From Achromobacter ruhlandii (GTDB lineage: Bacteria; Pseudomonadota; Gammaproteobacteria; Burkholderiales; Burkholderiaceae_B): 64,000 bases of DNA. How positions within the stretch are numbered: position 1 is the stretch's first letter; every line of letters starts with the position of its first letter. The notes beneath the pieces were generated by a model. It searched no databases. It was given only the letters and a program-made list of their open reading frames with translations, and had not been told where the DNA came from. Shown here piece by piece: positions 8,296-17,197 of this stretch. Both the position numbers and the translations under genes were made by a program. The stretch spans positions 32,930-96,929 of the forward strand of contig NZ_CADIJL010000024.1 of assembly GCF_902859695.1 (NCBI RefSeq), in the 5' to 3' direction.

Positions 8296-8766
8296 ATGAA
8301 TAAATTGATCGACTCCATCGCTTTGAGCGCTGTCCAACAAGTGCTCACTGCGGATACCGTATGGGTTTATACGACCGGAAGAACACCGCTGGCCGATCGG
8401 GCCAGCCTACAATTCGTCGCTGACCAGGCAATGGCCCACCAACGGCCGGGATTTGAGGTGGATCAGCCCGAAAAATTCCAGTTGCCAGGTGGCGTTGCGC
8501 AGGGCGAGCTTGATGATTTGTTCAACGCTACAGCTGGAACTAGGGCTGATTTTGCGTTACGGCAGAGCGTCTTAGCGTGGGCGCGAGACGGCAAGACGCC
8601 TTCAGGTGATTCGCTCCCACCAGTCATGTCAAACGAGATGGCGAAACCGTTGAGCGTGGCCGGTCTACAGCGAGTTTGCGAAGCCCTCGACGCAGGCATG
8701 GCGCGCACCTTCGGTGAAACGGCGCCTCGACCGACGGCGACACCACATATTCCCCGCCGCGGTTGA
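8296..8766 (+). CDS. Hypothetical protein following the primase gene
   Basis: A 156-residue protein, 12 bases after the primase stop. Its start has no strong ribosome site. No known domain is visible. The C-terminal 30 residues are rich in P, T and R and likely disordered. It may be the last gene of the site A-controlled operon with the primase. Function unknown. Confidence 0.5.
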   Translation: MNKLIDSIALSAVQQVLTADTVWVYTTGRTPLADRASLQFVADQAMAHQRPGFEVDQPEKFQLPGGVAQGELDDLFNATAGTRADFALRQSVLAWARDGKTPSGDSLPPVMSNEMAKPLSVAGLQRVCEALDAGMARTFGETAPRPTATPHIPRRG

Positions 8767-8852
8767 ACAAGCGCAGCCCCGGCGGGCCGGGCGGCCTCCC
8801 AGCCGCTCTTGAGCGGAATTGGCATTCTTAGGCTTAACAAAGTACAACCGTA

Positions 8853-8868
8853 TGCTATAAATATTGCA
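8853..8868. promoter_or_regulatory. Site B operator (TGCTATAAATATTGCA)
   Basis: Reads on the minus strand as TGCAATA-TT-TATAGCA, one mismatch from a perfect site B. It ends 23 bp before the first ParA-like gene and sits where a -10 region would be expected. Confidence 0.6.
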
Positions 8869-8891
8869 CTATTCAATTTACGGAGTGCAAA

Positions 8892-9704
8892 ATGGCTAAA
8901 AACGGTTCTGCTTCTGTGGACGGCGGCGCGACAGCATCGGAGGCACCGGCTGCGTCCGCCAAGCCCTTCCAACAACGCGTGTTTCTCTTCCATGGCGATA
9001 AGGGTGGCGTAGGCAAGTCGTTCGCCTTCCACGTGTTCGTTGACCGCGCGCTGCAGCGCGGGCACAAAATGGCCGTAATCGAAGCAGACACTCGAAACCC
9101 TGACGTCATCCGGATCTTCTCCGGACAAACCGTCTGCCAGATGATCAACCTGCGCCGCGACGACGGCTGGATGGACGTAATTGACTTCGTTCGCGCGCAC
9201 CCGGATCACCACATCGCTATCTCGTTGCCGGCCGGCATAGGCGAAGCCATGCAGAAGGACTTCGAAGACTTCTGCGGTTACCTCAAATCGAAGGTACAGG
9301 GAAAGCCCGAAGTCGTGATGTTCTGGCTGATCAACCTGTTCGCAGACTCAGTGAATCTGCTGCACACGACATACGAAAACGTGGGCTCCTTGATCGACAA
9401 GATCATCATCGTGCGCAATCTGGTTTTCGGGGCGCCTGACCAGTTCTTCATCTGGGACGAGTCACCGTTCCGCGTCGAACTTGAGCGGAAGGGAAAGGCA
9501 ATTACCGTATCCCTGCCTGGCCTGCATATGCGGGTCACGACGAAACTCGCAGCCGATCCGGACGGCATGATGCCGTTCTCGCAGGCAGTCCAAAACGCCG
9601 CGGCATTCAAGTTGCTGGAAAGCGAGCAGTGGAAACTGGAGAACTATCTCAGTAAGGACCTCGCTGTTCCGATGGAGCAAGTCTGGTCCTACGTGGATCT
9701 TTAG
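8892..9704 (+). CDS. ParA/TraL-like ATPase 1
   Basis: A 270-residue protein with a deviant Walker A motif GDKGGVGKS at residues 35-43, which is the signature of ParA/MinD/TraL ATPases. There is a 25-residue polar N-terminal tail. EADTRNPDV matches the A' motif. IncP TraL is a ParA-like protein whose gene precedes traM; here a TraM-like gene follows two genes later, so a role in transfer is as likely as partition. No ParB-type gene is adjacent. A site B palindrome precedes it and GGAG supports the start. It is clearly a P-loop ATPase; the process is inferred. Confidence 0.65.
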   Translation: MAKNGSASVDGGATASEAPAASAKPFQQRVFLFHGDKGGVGKSFAFHVFVDRALQRGHKMAVIEADTRNPDVIRIFSGQTVCQMINLRRDDGWMDVIDFVRAHPDHHIAISLPAGIGEAMQKDFEDFCGYLKSKVQGKPEVVMFWLINLFADSVNLLHTTYENVGSLIDKIIIVRNLVFGAPDQFFIWDESPFRVELERKGKAITVSLPGLHMRVTTKLAADPDGMMPFSQAVQNAAAFKLLESEQWKLENYLSKDLAVPMEQVWSYVDL

Positions 9705-9713
9705 GCCGTAGCC

Positions 9714-10481
9714 GTGCCTACAGTGTGGATGGTATCTGGCAACAAGGGTGGTGCGGGCAAATCGGCAGTTGCGATTGGCCTTGCACAAGCCCTGATGCAG
9801 GAATTTGGCACGCACGAGGTATCCGTGATCGACGGAGACGGGCGCACTCCTGACGTGCACAGGATCTATGACCGTAAGCTTCCTGCACGGCAACTCGACT
9901 TTCGGCGCCTGCGGCCCGACTCACATTCGAGCATGACGGAAGATGAATACTTCCGCATCGTGATGAGCTACGTCAAGGTATCGGAGCACGTCGTCATCAA
10001 TACGCCCGACGGAGCGGACGACCAGCTGATGGGGTGGTTCGACTCGACCCTCCAATGCACCGAGAGCATGTCGGAGGAGGTCGACGTCCTATTCAAATTT
10101 CTTTTCGTGATGAGCCCAGCGGAGGACGGCTTGCGCTACCTCGAAACGCTCTCCATGCGCTTCCAGCGGCTCTATCCGATTCGCAACCTCCATTTCGGGG
10201 ATGCACTGCGCTTCCGCACATTCAACGAAACATACGCTCCAGGTTTCGAGCATGTCATCGATTTCCCGCGGCTCATGGCCGGCGAACTTGATCGAGTCAA
10301 GCGCCTGCGCCTGCCGCCCTGGGAATATGCAGAACTACGGTGCGACCGCGAGTCGCCTGAGGTGGTTACGCCGCGAGCACTCTCCCGCAAGCGTGTGCGG
10401 GACTGGATGTGTGACGTTACGGAAGCTCTGGCCCCGGCCATAGCGAATGACGCATCGAACCTCAAGCAAGGAATCATCTGA
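9714..10481 (+). CDS. ParA/TraL-like ATPase 2
   Basis: A second ParA-like protein of 255 residues, with Walker A GNKGGAGKS at residues 9-17 and an A' motif VIDGDGRTPDVHRIY. It shares the (E/D)xDxRxPDV(I/H)RI pattern with the protein upstream, so the pair is likely an old duplication. The two may form a heteromeric switch. It starts with GTG nine bases after the previous stop, and the next gene starts two bases after its own stop; the three are tightly coupled. Transfer (TraL-like) or partition function cannot be told apart from sequence. Confidence 0.65.
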   Translation: MPTVWMVSGNKGGAGKSAVAIGLAQALMQEFGTHEVSVIDGDGRTPDVHRIYDRKLPARQLDFRRLRPDSHSSMTEDEYFRIVMSYVKVSEHVVINTPDGADDQLMGWFDSTLQCTESMSEEVDVLFKFLFVMSPAEDGLRYLETLSMRFQRLYPIRNLHFGDALRFRTFNETYAPGFEHVIDFPRLMAGELDRVKRLRLPPWEYAELRCDRESPEVVTPRALSRKRVRDWMCDVTEALAPAIANDASNLKQGII

Positions 10482-10483
10482 CA

Positions 10484-10933
10484 ATGGCCAATCAACAGGC
10501 TTCCGCCGGCCAGGGCACCGCGCTGCATACCAGCAAGAGCGGCCTGGTCACCAGCGTCGAGCGCATCCTCCAACGCCCGCTCACCGCCGAAGACGCGCAG
10601 CATTGGAATGCCATTCAAGATCAATACGGCATAGCCGATGACGATCCGATCGTCATTATTCTCGTCATATTGGGTCTTCACCAGCACCTGGTCAACGAAC
10701 TGCCCGAAAAAATCAAAGAGGCAACCGCGAGCGCAATCGCCACGCACCGCACAACACTCGAAGACCAGGCAACCATCGTGTCAAAGGGCCTTATCGCCAA
10801 GCTGGCCCCGATGTTCCTCGATGCCTCGGCCAAGCCCCCCTCCGGGATGAAGGTGCCTGCATGGCTAGTGGTGGGCTTCGGCCTGTGCTGCGGGCTGGCT
10901 GGCGCGCTCTTGTCGCATTTTATCGGCCGCTAA
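10484..10933 (+). CDS. TraM-like membrane-anchored transfer protein
   Basis: A 149-residue protein with one C-terminal membrane helix (WLVVGFGLCCGLAGALLSHF) ending in a short tail. The central part, YGIADDDPIVIILVILGLHQHLV followed by a charged helix, recalls IncP TraM, which also has a short N-terminal domain with a DDPI motif, a helical stalk and a C-terminal membrane anchor. The order ParA-like ATPase then TraM-like protein matches traL-traM of IncP plasmids. Probably a helper of conjugation at the inner membrane. Homology is proposed from motif and layout only. Confidence 0.5.
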   Translation: MANQQASAGQGTALHTSKSGLVTSVERILQRPLTAEDAQHWNAIQDQYGIADDDPIVIILVILGLHQHLVNELPEKIKEATASAIATHRTTLEDQATIVSKGLIAKLAPMFLDASAKPPSGMKVPAWLVVGFGLCCGLAGALLSHFIGR

Positions 10934-10960
10934 CAGGCCTCAGTTTATGTGGAGAAAGAA

Positions 10961-12265
10961 ATGACCCACCAGTTTGTGGAAAGCTATAACGAATACGCTG
11001 CGGTCCTACTGCGTACTGACAATCAACTGGCGAAGGAAGATCGTTGGATCTCGAGATGCTTCCTGACATGCGGCTTCGCCGATGTTGAGAGCACTGACGA
11101 GCTGGTGTTCGCCCACGCGGAAAGCGGCGTGCAGATCACTTGCGACTCTGACGCCTTGGCGATCAACGCTGGGGCTTCATCGCAGGCCCTCCGTCAGTGC
11201 TACAGCGACCTTTTCACGGTGCTGAAGAACATGGGGTGGGTGAAGGTGGAAGTGCACACTGACGCCGATGTCGAAGAGGTCATCGCGGACATGGCTGCAT
11301 ACATCCCGGCCTCCTACGATCTCACGATGGAGGCCGGGGCCGGGGCAGACCGCAAAGCCTTGGTCGACGACCTCCGCGCCGAGATCGTGACCCGCCAGGT
11401 CGCGCAAGACCACGACCTGGCACGATCGAGCGAAGCAGCTATACCCATCGCCGCCTTGCACGGCACGCGCGCGGTGGAGGAGCGCCCCTCGTCGCCGGCG
11501 GGCAAGCAAACATCCCCCCAAACCGCTGCGGTACCAGGCGATCGACTCCTGACGTTGCAGGGGCCGGGCAATGCCGCGGCGGGAAGTCTGGAAGAAGCAG
11601 TGCGGCTGTTGGCTCATGGCCAGCAGCAAGTTCAACAGCAGTTCGCGGGATTGATGGCACTACTCGCAAGTAGTCAGTTGGGCGGGAACCGTTTGGCACA
11701 GTCCGAAGGGATCATGGAGGCCGCTTCGAACGCTCAGGCCGCCACACACCGCCCTGTGGAGGCCTCCGCAGAGGAACAGGGTCTGTTGGACGCCGAGCAG
11801 GCTCAAGAGAGCGTGCAGGCCCGTGGCGCTGGCCAGGTGACCGTGGCGCCGACTTCCACCCCAACGAGCGACGTCGGGCTTATTCCCGCATCTCCCGACG
11901 TGGAGAGCGATGCTCGCACGTCGGCGGATGCGATCGGCAGAGTCCCTCCGCATCCGGACGATGTCCCCGTTGCAGCAGTTGCGCCTGCAATCGCGGCTCC
12001 GAAGGAGGAGGGCCTGCAGGCCGGGGAGGCACGCGCGCTGCAGCAGCCGAACGGCTCGGAGACCACCAACGCCAAGTCCATGTCGGCCGGCGCCGCGCAA
12101 CTCGACTGGGGAAGCACAAATGCGCTGCACCAGCCGCTCACCGATCAGCAGCAGCAGTTGATCTCGGCGGTGACCATGGTCGTACAAACGGCACTGTCCG
12201 AAGTCTTCATGTTGCGCAACGCTGTAGACAGGCTGGGCGGAGCACATACGTCCACTGGCGCTTGA
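10961..12265 (+). CDS. Hypothetical protein with long disordered middle region
   Basis: About 434 residues. The first 130 residues look folded (WISRCFLTCGFADVESTDELVFAHAESGVQITC..., CYSDLFTVLKNMGWVKVEVH). The middle, about 150-380, is rich in A, P, E, Q and S and likely disordered. The last 45 residues form a helix with a QQQQ run. GGAG six bases before the ATG at 10961 makes it a better start than the in-frame GTG at 10949. It follows the TraM-like gene closely and probably belongs to the same operon. Function unknown. Confidence 0.5.
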   Translation: MTHQFVESYNEYAAVLLRTDNQLAKEDRWISRCFLTCGFADVESTDELVFAHAESGVQITCDSDALAINAGASSQALRQCYSDLFTVLKNMGWVKVEVHTDADVEEVIADMAAYIPASYDLTMEAGAGADRKALVDDLRAEIVTRQVAQDHDLARSSEAAIPIAALHGTRAVEERPSSPAGKQTSPQTAAVPGDRLLTLQGPGNAAAGSLEEAVRLLAHGQQQVQQQFAGLMALLASSQLGGNRLAQSEGIMEAASNAQAATHRPVEASAEEQGLLDAEQAQESVQARGAGQVTVAPTSTPTSDVGLIPASPDVESDARTSADAIGRVPPHPDDVPVAAVAPAIAAPKEEGLQAGEARALQQPNGSETTNAKSMSAGAAQLDWGSTNALHQPLTDQQQQLISAVTMVVQTALSEVFMLRNAVDRLGGAHTSTGA

Positions 12266-12294
12266 CGCAGTTAGACACGCCAAAGGAGCGCCTC

Positions 12295-12558
12295 ATGTCC
12301 GAAGACCAACAGGTTGTGAGAATCGCGGCGCTTGAAGCGGCGATTAACCGGTGCAACGCTTCTCAAGGACGCGGCTCAATCCGTAAACAAGGAAGCTCGG
12401 CAGAAGGCGATCGCAATCGGGTCGTCCTCTGCCGCGATTCAAGCCTCATGGCGGAAGTCTACGGCGTGATGATTTACACGCGTAGCGAAACTTGGCCGCT
12501 CGACCAATTCACGTCGAACCAGCGCGCAGCCTATTTGCGGTGGCATACCACTTCATAG
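12295..12558 (+). CDS. DUF3717 family protein
   Basis: An 87-residue protein whose pattern (I-A-A-L-E-A-A-I-N near the start, L...VYGVMIYTR in the middle, and a final AAYLRW) matches DUF3717, a small family of unknown function found mainly in Burkholderiales. AAAGGAG lies six bases before the ATG; an upstream TTG in the same frame overlaps the previous stop and is less likely. The family assignment is one of the better hints about the host range. Confidence 0.6.
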   Translation: MSEDQQVVRIAALEAAINRCNASQGRGSIRKQGSSAEGDRNRVVLCRDSSLMAEVYGVMIYTRSETWPLDQFTSNQRAAYLRWHTTS

Positions 12559-12573
12559 GGCTGCTCTTTGCAT

Positions 12574-12903
12574 ATGCCGCCGACCGTCAATAAGCGAGCA
12601 GACGAAGAACTCGACCAGCTGCTCGTGCAGGTGACCGAGGCGGAATTCCAGCTTGGGCAGCGGGAGCTTTCAGCGTCGAAGAAGACCGAAGTGGAGTTGG
12701 TCTTGTTAAACCTCGCTGCCTGCAAAGCGGATCTGATGGAGCTACTGGACCAGCCAGAGCGAGGCAGCCTATTACCCGAAGATACAGAAATGCTTGTGAA
12801 TCATCTCCGAAGCGAGATACAGATGTTGAGCGCCCGCGTGCAGGTTCTTACCACATCACGACGTGCGGCGCAGCACCGTCGCCTATTGGAGCCGCGGCAA
12901 TGA
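12574..12903 (+). CDS. Small coiled-coil hypothetical protein
   Basis: A 109-residue, mostly helical and charged protein (DEELDQLLVQVTEAEFQLGQ..., LRSEIQMLSARVQVL) with a heptad-like pattern. Its stop overlaps the start of the traB-like gene (ATGA), so the two are translationally coupled. No homology recognised; perhaps a partner in transfer. Confidence 0.5.
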   Translation: MPPTVNKRADEELDQLLVQVTEAEFQLGQRELSASKKTEVELVLLNLAACKADLMELLDQPERGSLLPEDTEMLVNHLRSEIQMLSARVQVLTTSRRAAQHRRLLEPRQ

Positions 12904-14132
12904 ATCGGCGTTCTACATACCTCGCCTTCTCGCTAGCCCTAACAGCGGGCCTCGTTGGATACAGCGGCATCTGGTGGGCACTGCCGGTAGCCATGCTCGC
13001 GGTGGCAGGATGGGGCATGGCTGGAAGCCGTCGCGCCGCGTTTGCGGTCATGCTCGTCTACTACTTGGCGGCCAGTCGTGGCCTTCTACACGGAGGGGCC
13101 GTTTTTTTCGCGAACGGATCTTCTCCAGACTCCCTCTCTTGGCAGTGGGGCTTGGTTGTCTGGACTGTACCCGCTCTCGTACTCGCCGGCGCCTGGAGCC
13201 TTTGTTGGGGCCTCCGTTGGATCATGGTGCGAGCGCTCTTTGCGATCCTGGTTGTGAGCGCGCCACCAGTAGGCTTTATCGGTTGGACCAACCCTGCAAG
13301 TGGCATCGGGGTATGGCTGCCTGGCCTGGGGTGGTGGGGTGGGGCGATCGGCCTAGCTGTCGCTGCCTCGGCATCACGCCTGGGCCAGTTGTTGGCGCAA
13401 CGCATGCAAGGCCGACAGAAAATTTTGACCAGCTTGGAAACCAGATTTCTCGCCGCGTGCGGACTGCTGGCCGCTGGCGCGATGATCCTTGCGGCGTTCC
13501 GCCCAGCGCCTTCAGCGCCAGAAGGGTGGGTAGGGTTGAATACTAGGTTGGGGCAGGCCGATGACTACCAGGTCATCCGAGGCCTTCAAGAAGCAACTGA
13601 AGCGGCAGCTAGGGCCGGAGCGGCGCTTATTGTGCTGCCGGAAGCAGTAGGCGGTAACTGGGAGATAAACAAGCTGTATTGGACTGACGTTAGCCGCGCG
13701 CTGCGCGCGCGCGATGTAGCGTTGCTGGTGGGAGCGGAAAGCCCCTCTGGCGGTGGCGGTGTCGAGCGAATCAATGGCCTGTTCGGACTGGGGCAAGTCG
13801 ACGGCACGCAAATTGCTCAGCGTATCCCCGTCCCTTTGGGGATGTGGGCCCCATGGTCTTCCATTCGACACGTCGTCGCGGACTGGACCGCCTCAGGCGT
13901 TGTAGATGTCGCAGGACATCGCGCGATGATCCTTATTTGCTATGAACAACTGCTTGTCTGGCCGGTCCTGCAAAGCGCAGCTACATCGAATCGTCCGGAT
14001 GTGGTGATCGCCACCGCAAACGTCTGGTGGGCAAGCCAAACGTCCATCCCAGCTATCCAGAAGGCCACGGTCCGCTCTTGGGCTAGGCTCTTCGGTCTCG
14101 GCGTCGTGCAAGCGACGAACTCAGATCGATGA
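12900..14132 (+). CDS. traB: TraB-like conjugal transfer protein (membrane nitrilase fold)
   Basis: A 410-residue protein. The first 200 residues hold several membrane helices (for example AVMLVYYLAASRGL, WTVPALVLAGAWSLCWGL). The C-terminal half is a carbon-nitrogen hydrolase domain with the expected glutamate (VLPEAVG, E248) and nucleophile (LICYEQ, C347). This layout, with YYLAASRGL and PVPLGMWAPW, matches TraB of Ti-type and related plasmids, which helps conjugation and possibly pilin maturation. The catalytic lysine that usually stands shortly before the PVP segment is not evident (AQRIPVP), so hydrolase activity is uncertain. It overlaps the preceding gene by four bases. Confidence 0.75.
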   Translation: MNRRSTYLAFSLALTAGLVGYSGIWWALPVAMLAVAGWGMAGSRRAAFAVMLVYYLAASRGLLHGGAVFFANGSSPDSLSWQWGLVVWTVPALVLAGAWSLCWGLRWIMVRALFAILVVSAPPVGFIGWTNPASGIGVWLPGLGWWGGAIGLAVAASASRLGQLLAQRMQGRQKILTSLETRFLAACGLLAAGAMILAAFRPAPSAPEGWVGLNTRLGQADDYQVIRGLQEATEAAARAGAALIVLPEAVGGNWEINKLYWTDVSRALRARDVALLVGAESPSGGGGVERINGLFGLGQVDGTQIAQRIPVPLGMWAPWSSIRHVVADWTASGVVDVAGHRAMILICYEQLLVWPVLQSAATSNRPDVVIATANVWWASQTSIPAIQKATVRSWARLFGLGVVQATNSDR

Positions 14133-14165
14133 GCCTTCACCGCGTGATTGTGGCGCCAATTGCCT

Positions 14166-14182
14166 GAGTGAAATCACCCCCC
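14166..14182 (-). repeat. Solitary replication iteron in reverse orientation
   Basis: GAGTGAAATCACCCCCC is the exact complement of the oriV iteron GGGGGGTGATTTCACTC, yet lies about 9 kb from oriV between traB and virD4. If the initiator binds it, replication control could touch transfer gene expression. Confidence 0.6.
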
Positions 14183-14209
14183 TTTATCAAAATTGCCCGC
14201 CGGCCAGTT

Positions 14210-14225
14210 CTTTCACTAGTGAAAA
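14210..14225. promoter_or_regulatory. Site A operator (CTTTCACTAGTGAAAA)
   Basis: TTTCACTAGTGAAA is a perfect 14-bp palindrome with a TA centre; only the outermost left base departs from site A. It lies about 90 bp before virD4, in an AT-rich stretch likely to carry the promoter. Confidence 0.65.
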
Positions 14226-14315
14226 AAACGCCTAATATCACAATAAAATATGCTTTATGTATTTCACATGGCTACACTTGTGGTTTGCACTTGATTCTTG
14301 AATTTCACCGCGACT

Positions 14316-16448
14316 ATGGCAGATAAAAAACCCCGTTTGCAGACGTTTAAGGCAGCTCGCACGCCGCTGCAAAATGTCATGTTGGGCATTCTCGCGATGA
14401 TGTTCATTGTCATGGTCGCCTCAGTGTTTGCCACGCAGTTCTTCGCGGCCAAGATGAACTACTCGCGCCATTTAGGAGCGCCCCTTTTTTCATTGGGCGC
14501 ATGGGCCGTCTATCTTCCGTTCGACTGGATAAGTTGGGGTTGGCGATTTGCTGACCTAGTCGCCGTAAAGCCCACTGTGTACCAAATGGCCGTCATCGCA
14601 CTATCTGGCTCCGCAATGGGTTTGGTCACGGGGCTGCTAGTGACGTTCTTTGCGTTTAAGCGCACCGAGGGCATGGAGTCGCTACACGGCGATGCCCACT
14701 GGGCAACTGCGGAGGAGGTTGATAGGACTGGTTTGCTCGGCCATCCCGGCGCTGAACTGAAGGGCATCTGTGTCGGGTCGATCATGTTGGACAAAGAAGG
14801 GGAGACGGTAACTCCCGCGCACGCCGACTACAGATCGAGGCACGTGACCCGCAAGAATGGTGGTGTCGTAATGCGGGATAGCGAGGGCCGTCCGCTCTAT
14901 GACGTGAATCCCAGCGTAGTGCTGGCTTTGCAGTACCTGCGAGACAACGCACCTACCCATGTTCTAGTTTTTGCGCCGACGCGTTCTGGTAAAGGTCGAG
15001 GGTTGATCATTCCCACGTTGTTCGCATGGAACGCATCAGTTGTGGTTGCGGACCAAAAAGGCGAGAACTACGCCCTTACGGCAGGAATGCGCAAACGAGC
15101 GGGGCAGCGTGTTGGAAAGTTCGCTCCCACCAGCAACGATGGCTCCACGTGGAAGTGGAATCCCCTGGATGAGATCCGTAAAGGCACCGACCGGGAGGTT
15201 GGGGATGCCATGAACATATGTCAGATGATCGTGGATCCCGAGAATAAGGGGATGGAAGACCACTTTATATCGACGGCGTGGATGCTGCTTACCGCCGTGG
15301 CGCTACACCACGTGTATGCCGAGTCCGACGCCTCTATCGGTGGAATGGTGATGTATCTGTCGGATCCGCGGTTCGAGACCGACACGCAGATGTGGCAGAG
15401 AATGCTAACTGCAGAGCATGACCCGACCTTGAAGATGGGATGGGTCGACACTGCCGGCGCACCCACGAAGACTCACCCCTTGGTGGCAGCACAAGCGGCA
15501 TCGATGATGAAAATCGCGGAGGAAGAACGGGGCTCCATCTTGTCGACCGCCCGCCGCGTGCTTGGCCTCTGGTACGACCCGCTAGTTGCCGCCAATACCC
15601 GGACAAGCGACTTCCTGTGTAGAGACCTGATGACGGCAGATGACCCCGTCAGCCTCTACTACATCCCTACTGAAGAAGACAAAGACCGGCTGTTGCCACT
15701 CTCAAGGCTCTTTTTCTCCATGATCATTCGGCGCAATACCGTCCCAATGGCGGCTGAGAACGGCCGCCTTGTTGGAGGGTACAAACACCGCTTGTTGATG
15801 TTGATCGACGAGTTTCCCGCGCTTGGACAGCTCGAGATTATTGAAGATGCGCTGTCTTACGTCGCAGGGTATGGGATCAAGCTGATGCTGATCTGCCAAG
15901 ATCTGAGACAGCTTCAAGATAAGTATGGCGACAACGAGACCATTGTGGCGGGATGCCATATTCGCATTGCCTATGGCCCCTCGGACGAGCGGACAGCGCA
16001 ACGACTGGAAGACATGGTGGGCGAGACTACGGTTGCGGAAGAAGAAGAAAACGTATCAGCGAATCGAATGGGTATTTCGGGTGGCAACGTGTCCGTCTCC
16101 CGTAAAAAAACAGGACGGCCGCTGATGACTGTAGGCGAATGGATGACGCTGTCGAATGAAGATCTGGTGGTGCTGGTGGCAAACAATCCGCCAATTTATG
16201 GACGAAAGATCAAATACGACGAAGTCCCCGATTTTGCTGCCTGGTCAAAACTGCCAGCACCGCATTCGAATACACCTCTTCGGGAACGCTTAGCTCGGAC
16301 AGCGCCAGCGGCAACTCCAGCTACTGTCGCCATGTCAGAGGCAATGGCCGGCGGTCCTGCGCTTACCGCTGCTGACCAACGAATTGTCGACCAGTTATTG
16401 GCGAATCACATTGCTGTCCAAGAGATCCAACAAGTGAGGGCGTTCTGA
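14316..16448 (+). CDS. virD4: Type IV secretion coupling protein VirD4/TraG
   Basis: About 710 residues. Three N-terminal membrane helices precede the ATPase domain. Walker A is TRSGKG near residue 222, followed by the family-typical LIIPTLFAWNASVVVADQKGE; Walker B is LMLIDEFPALG near 498; CQDLRQL fits the sensor region. Coupling proteins bring the relaxase-DNA complex to the secretion channel, so this gene links the relaxase at 50-52 kb with the transfer channel. The ATG at 14316 has a poor ribosome site; a TTG at 14298 is possible. The stop overlaps the virB1 start (TGATG). A site A operator and a reversed iteron lie upstream. Confidence 0.92.
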   Translation: MADKKPRLQTFKAARTPLQNVMLGILAMMFIVMVASVFATQFFAAKMNYSRHLGAPLFSLGAWAVYLPFDWISWGWRFADLVAVKPTVYQMAVIALSGSAMGLVTGLLVTFFAFKRTEGMESLHGDAHWATAEEVDRTGLLGHPGAELKGICVGSIMLDKEGETVTPAHADYRSRHVTRKNGGVVMRDSEGRPLYDVNPSVVLALQYLRDNAPTHVLVFAPTRSGKGRGLIIPTLFAWNASVVVADQKGENYALTAGMRKRAGQRVGKFAPTSNDGSTWKWNPLDEIRKGTDREVGDAMNICQMIVDPENKGMEDHFISTAWMLLTAVALHHVYAESDASIGGMVMYLSDPRFETDTQMWQRMLTAEHDPTLKMGWVDTAGAPTKTHPLVAAQAASMMKIAEEERGSILSTARRVLGLWYDPLVAANTRTSDFLCRDLMTADDPVSLYYIPTEEDKDRLLPLSRLFFSMIIRRNTVPMAAENGRLVGGYKHRLLMLIDEFPALGQLEIIEDALSYVAGYGIKLMLICQDLRQLQDKYGDNETIVAGCHIRIAYGPSDERTAQRLEDMVGETTVAEEEENVSANRMGISGGNVSVSRKKTGRPLMTVGEWMTLSNEDLVVLVANNPPIYGRKIKYDEVPDFAAWSKLPAPHSNTPLRERLARTAPAATPATVAMSEAMAGGPALTAADQRIVDQLLANHIAVQEIQQVRAF

Positions 16449-17167
16449 TGATTTTTACCAGTGAAAATTTTTTCGCAAGGCTTACATTATTTATTGCCAT
16501 TGCGGCGATTAGCGCCCGGGCGATAGCAGCATCCGAAATGCCTATGGCGGAACTACTAGCCAAATGTGCGCCTACCGTCGCCGTGAGCACGATGGCGTCC
16601 ATTGTGAAAGTCGAGTCGTCCGGTCACGTGTACGCGGTGGCAGACGCAGGGCCTGTGCACCTTCCTTGGAGCGTTCGCAAAGACATGGTGCGCTCTCATT
16701 TTCCGACATCGAAAGATGAGGCTGTTGAACTGGTCAAGTCGTTGCTGAAGAAAGGGCACACCGTCAGCATCGGCCTGTCGCAAGTGAACGATCGCAATCT
16801 CAAAGGCTTGGGATTAAGCGTGGAAGAGGTCTTTGATCCCTGCACGAACGTGTCTGCCGGCGGCAAGATCCTCACCAACTTCTATCAACGGGCGGCCAAA
16901 GAATTTGGCCCCGGCGAGAAGGCGCTGCAAGCGGCCATCTCGGCATATCAATCCGGCAACTGGGAACGCGGCGTAGCCAACGGCTACGTCGGCCTCGTCT
17001 ACAAGGCCGCCGGGGTTGTGCCGGACCTAAAAGTGGGAACGGGAAACCGCGCGATGAAGGTGGCTAGCGCTGATAGGCCGACTAAGTCGGCCGAGCAATG
17101 GTGGGAGTCCCGCGCGGAACTACTGCGCCAAGCGCGAGAGTCGGACCTCAAGGCCTCAAAGGAATAA
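16448..17167 (+). CDS. virB1: VirB1-type lytic transglycosylase
   Basis: A 239-residue protein with an N-terminal signal peptide (FFARLTLFIAIAAISARAIAA) and an SLT domain: catalytic glutamate in VKVESSG (E56), GLSQVN near 115, FDPCTNVSAGG and AISAYQSGN. VirB1 enzymes cut peptidoglycan locally so that the secretion channel can be built. It is coupled to virD4 by a TGATG overlap. A site A-like sequence spans codons 2-7, so a repressor bound there could also block passage of polymerase from virD4. The length is usual for the family. Confidence 0.88.
   Translation: MIFTSENFFARLTLFIAIAAISARAIAASEMPMAELLAKCAPTVAVSTMASIVKVESSGHVYAVADAGPVHLPWSVRKDMVRSHFPTSKDEAVELVKSLLKKGHTVSIGLSQVNDRNLKGLGLSVEEVFDPCTNVSAGGKILTNFYQRAAKEFGPGEKALQAAISAYQSGNWERGVANGYVGLVYKAAGVVPDLKVGTGNRAMKVASADRPTKSAEQWWESRAELLRQARESDLKASKE
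16452..16467. promoter_or_regulatory. Site A-like sequence inside virB1 start (TTTTTACCAGTGAAAA)
   Basis: One mismatch in the left arm (TTTTTAC for TTTTCAC). It lies within the first codons of virB1 rather than before them. It may be a real operator or a relic of one from a time when virB1 had its own promoter. Confidence 0.45.
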
Positions 17168-17197
17168 CCCTCCAGTAGGGAACAAAAAGGACATGTC

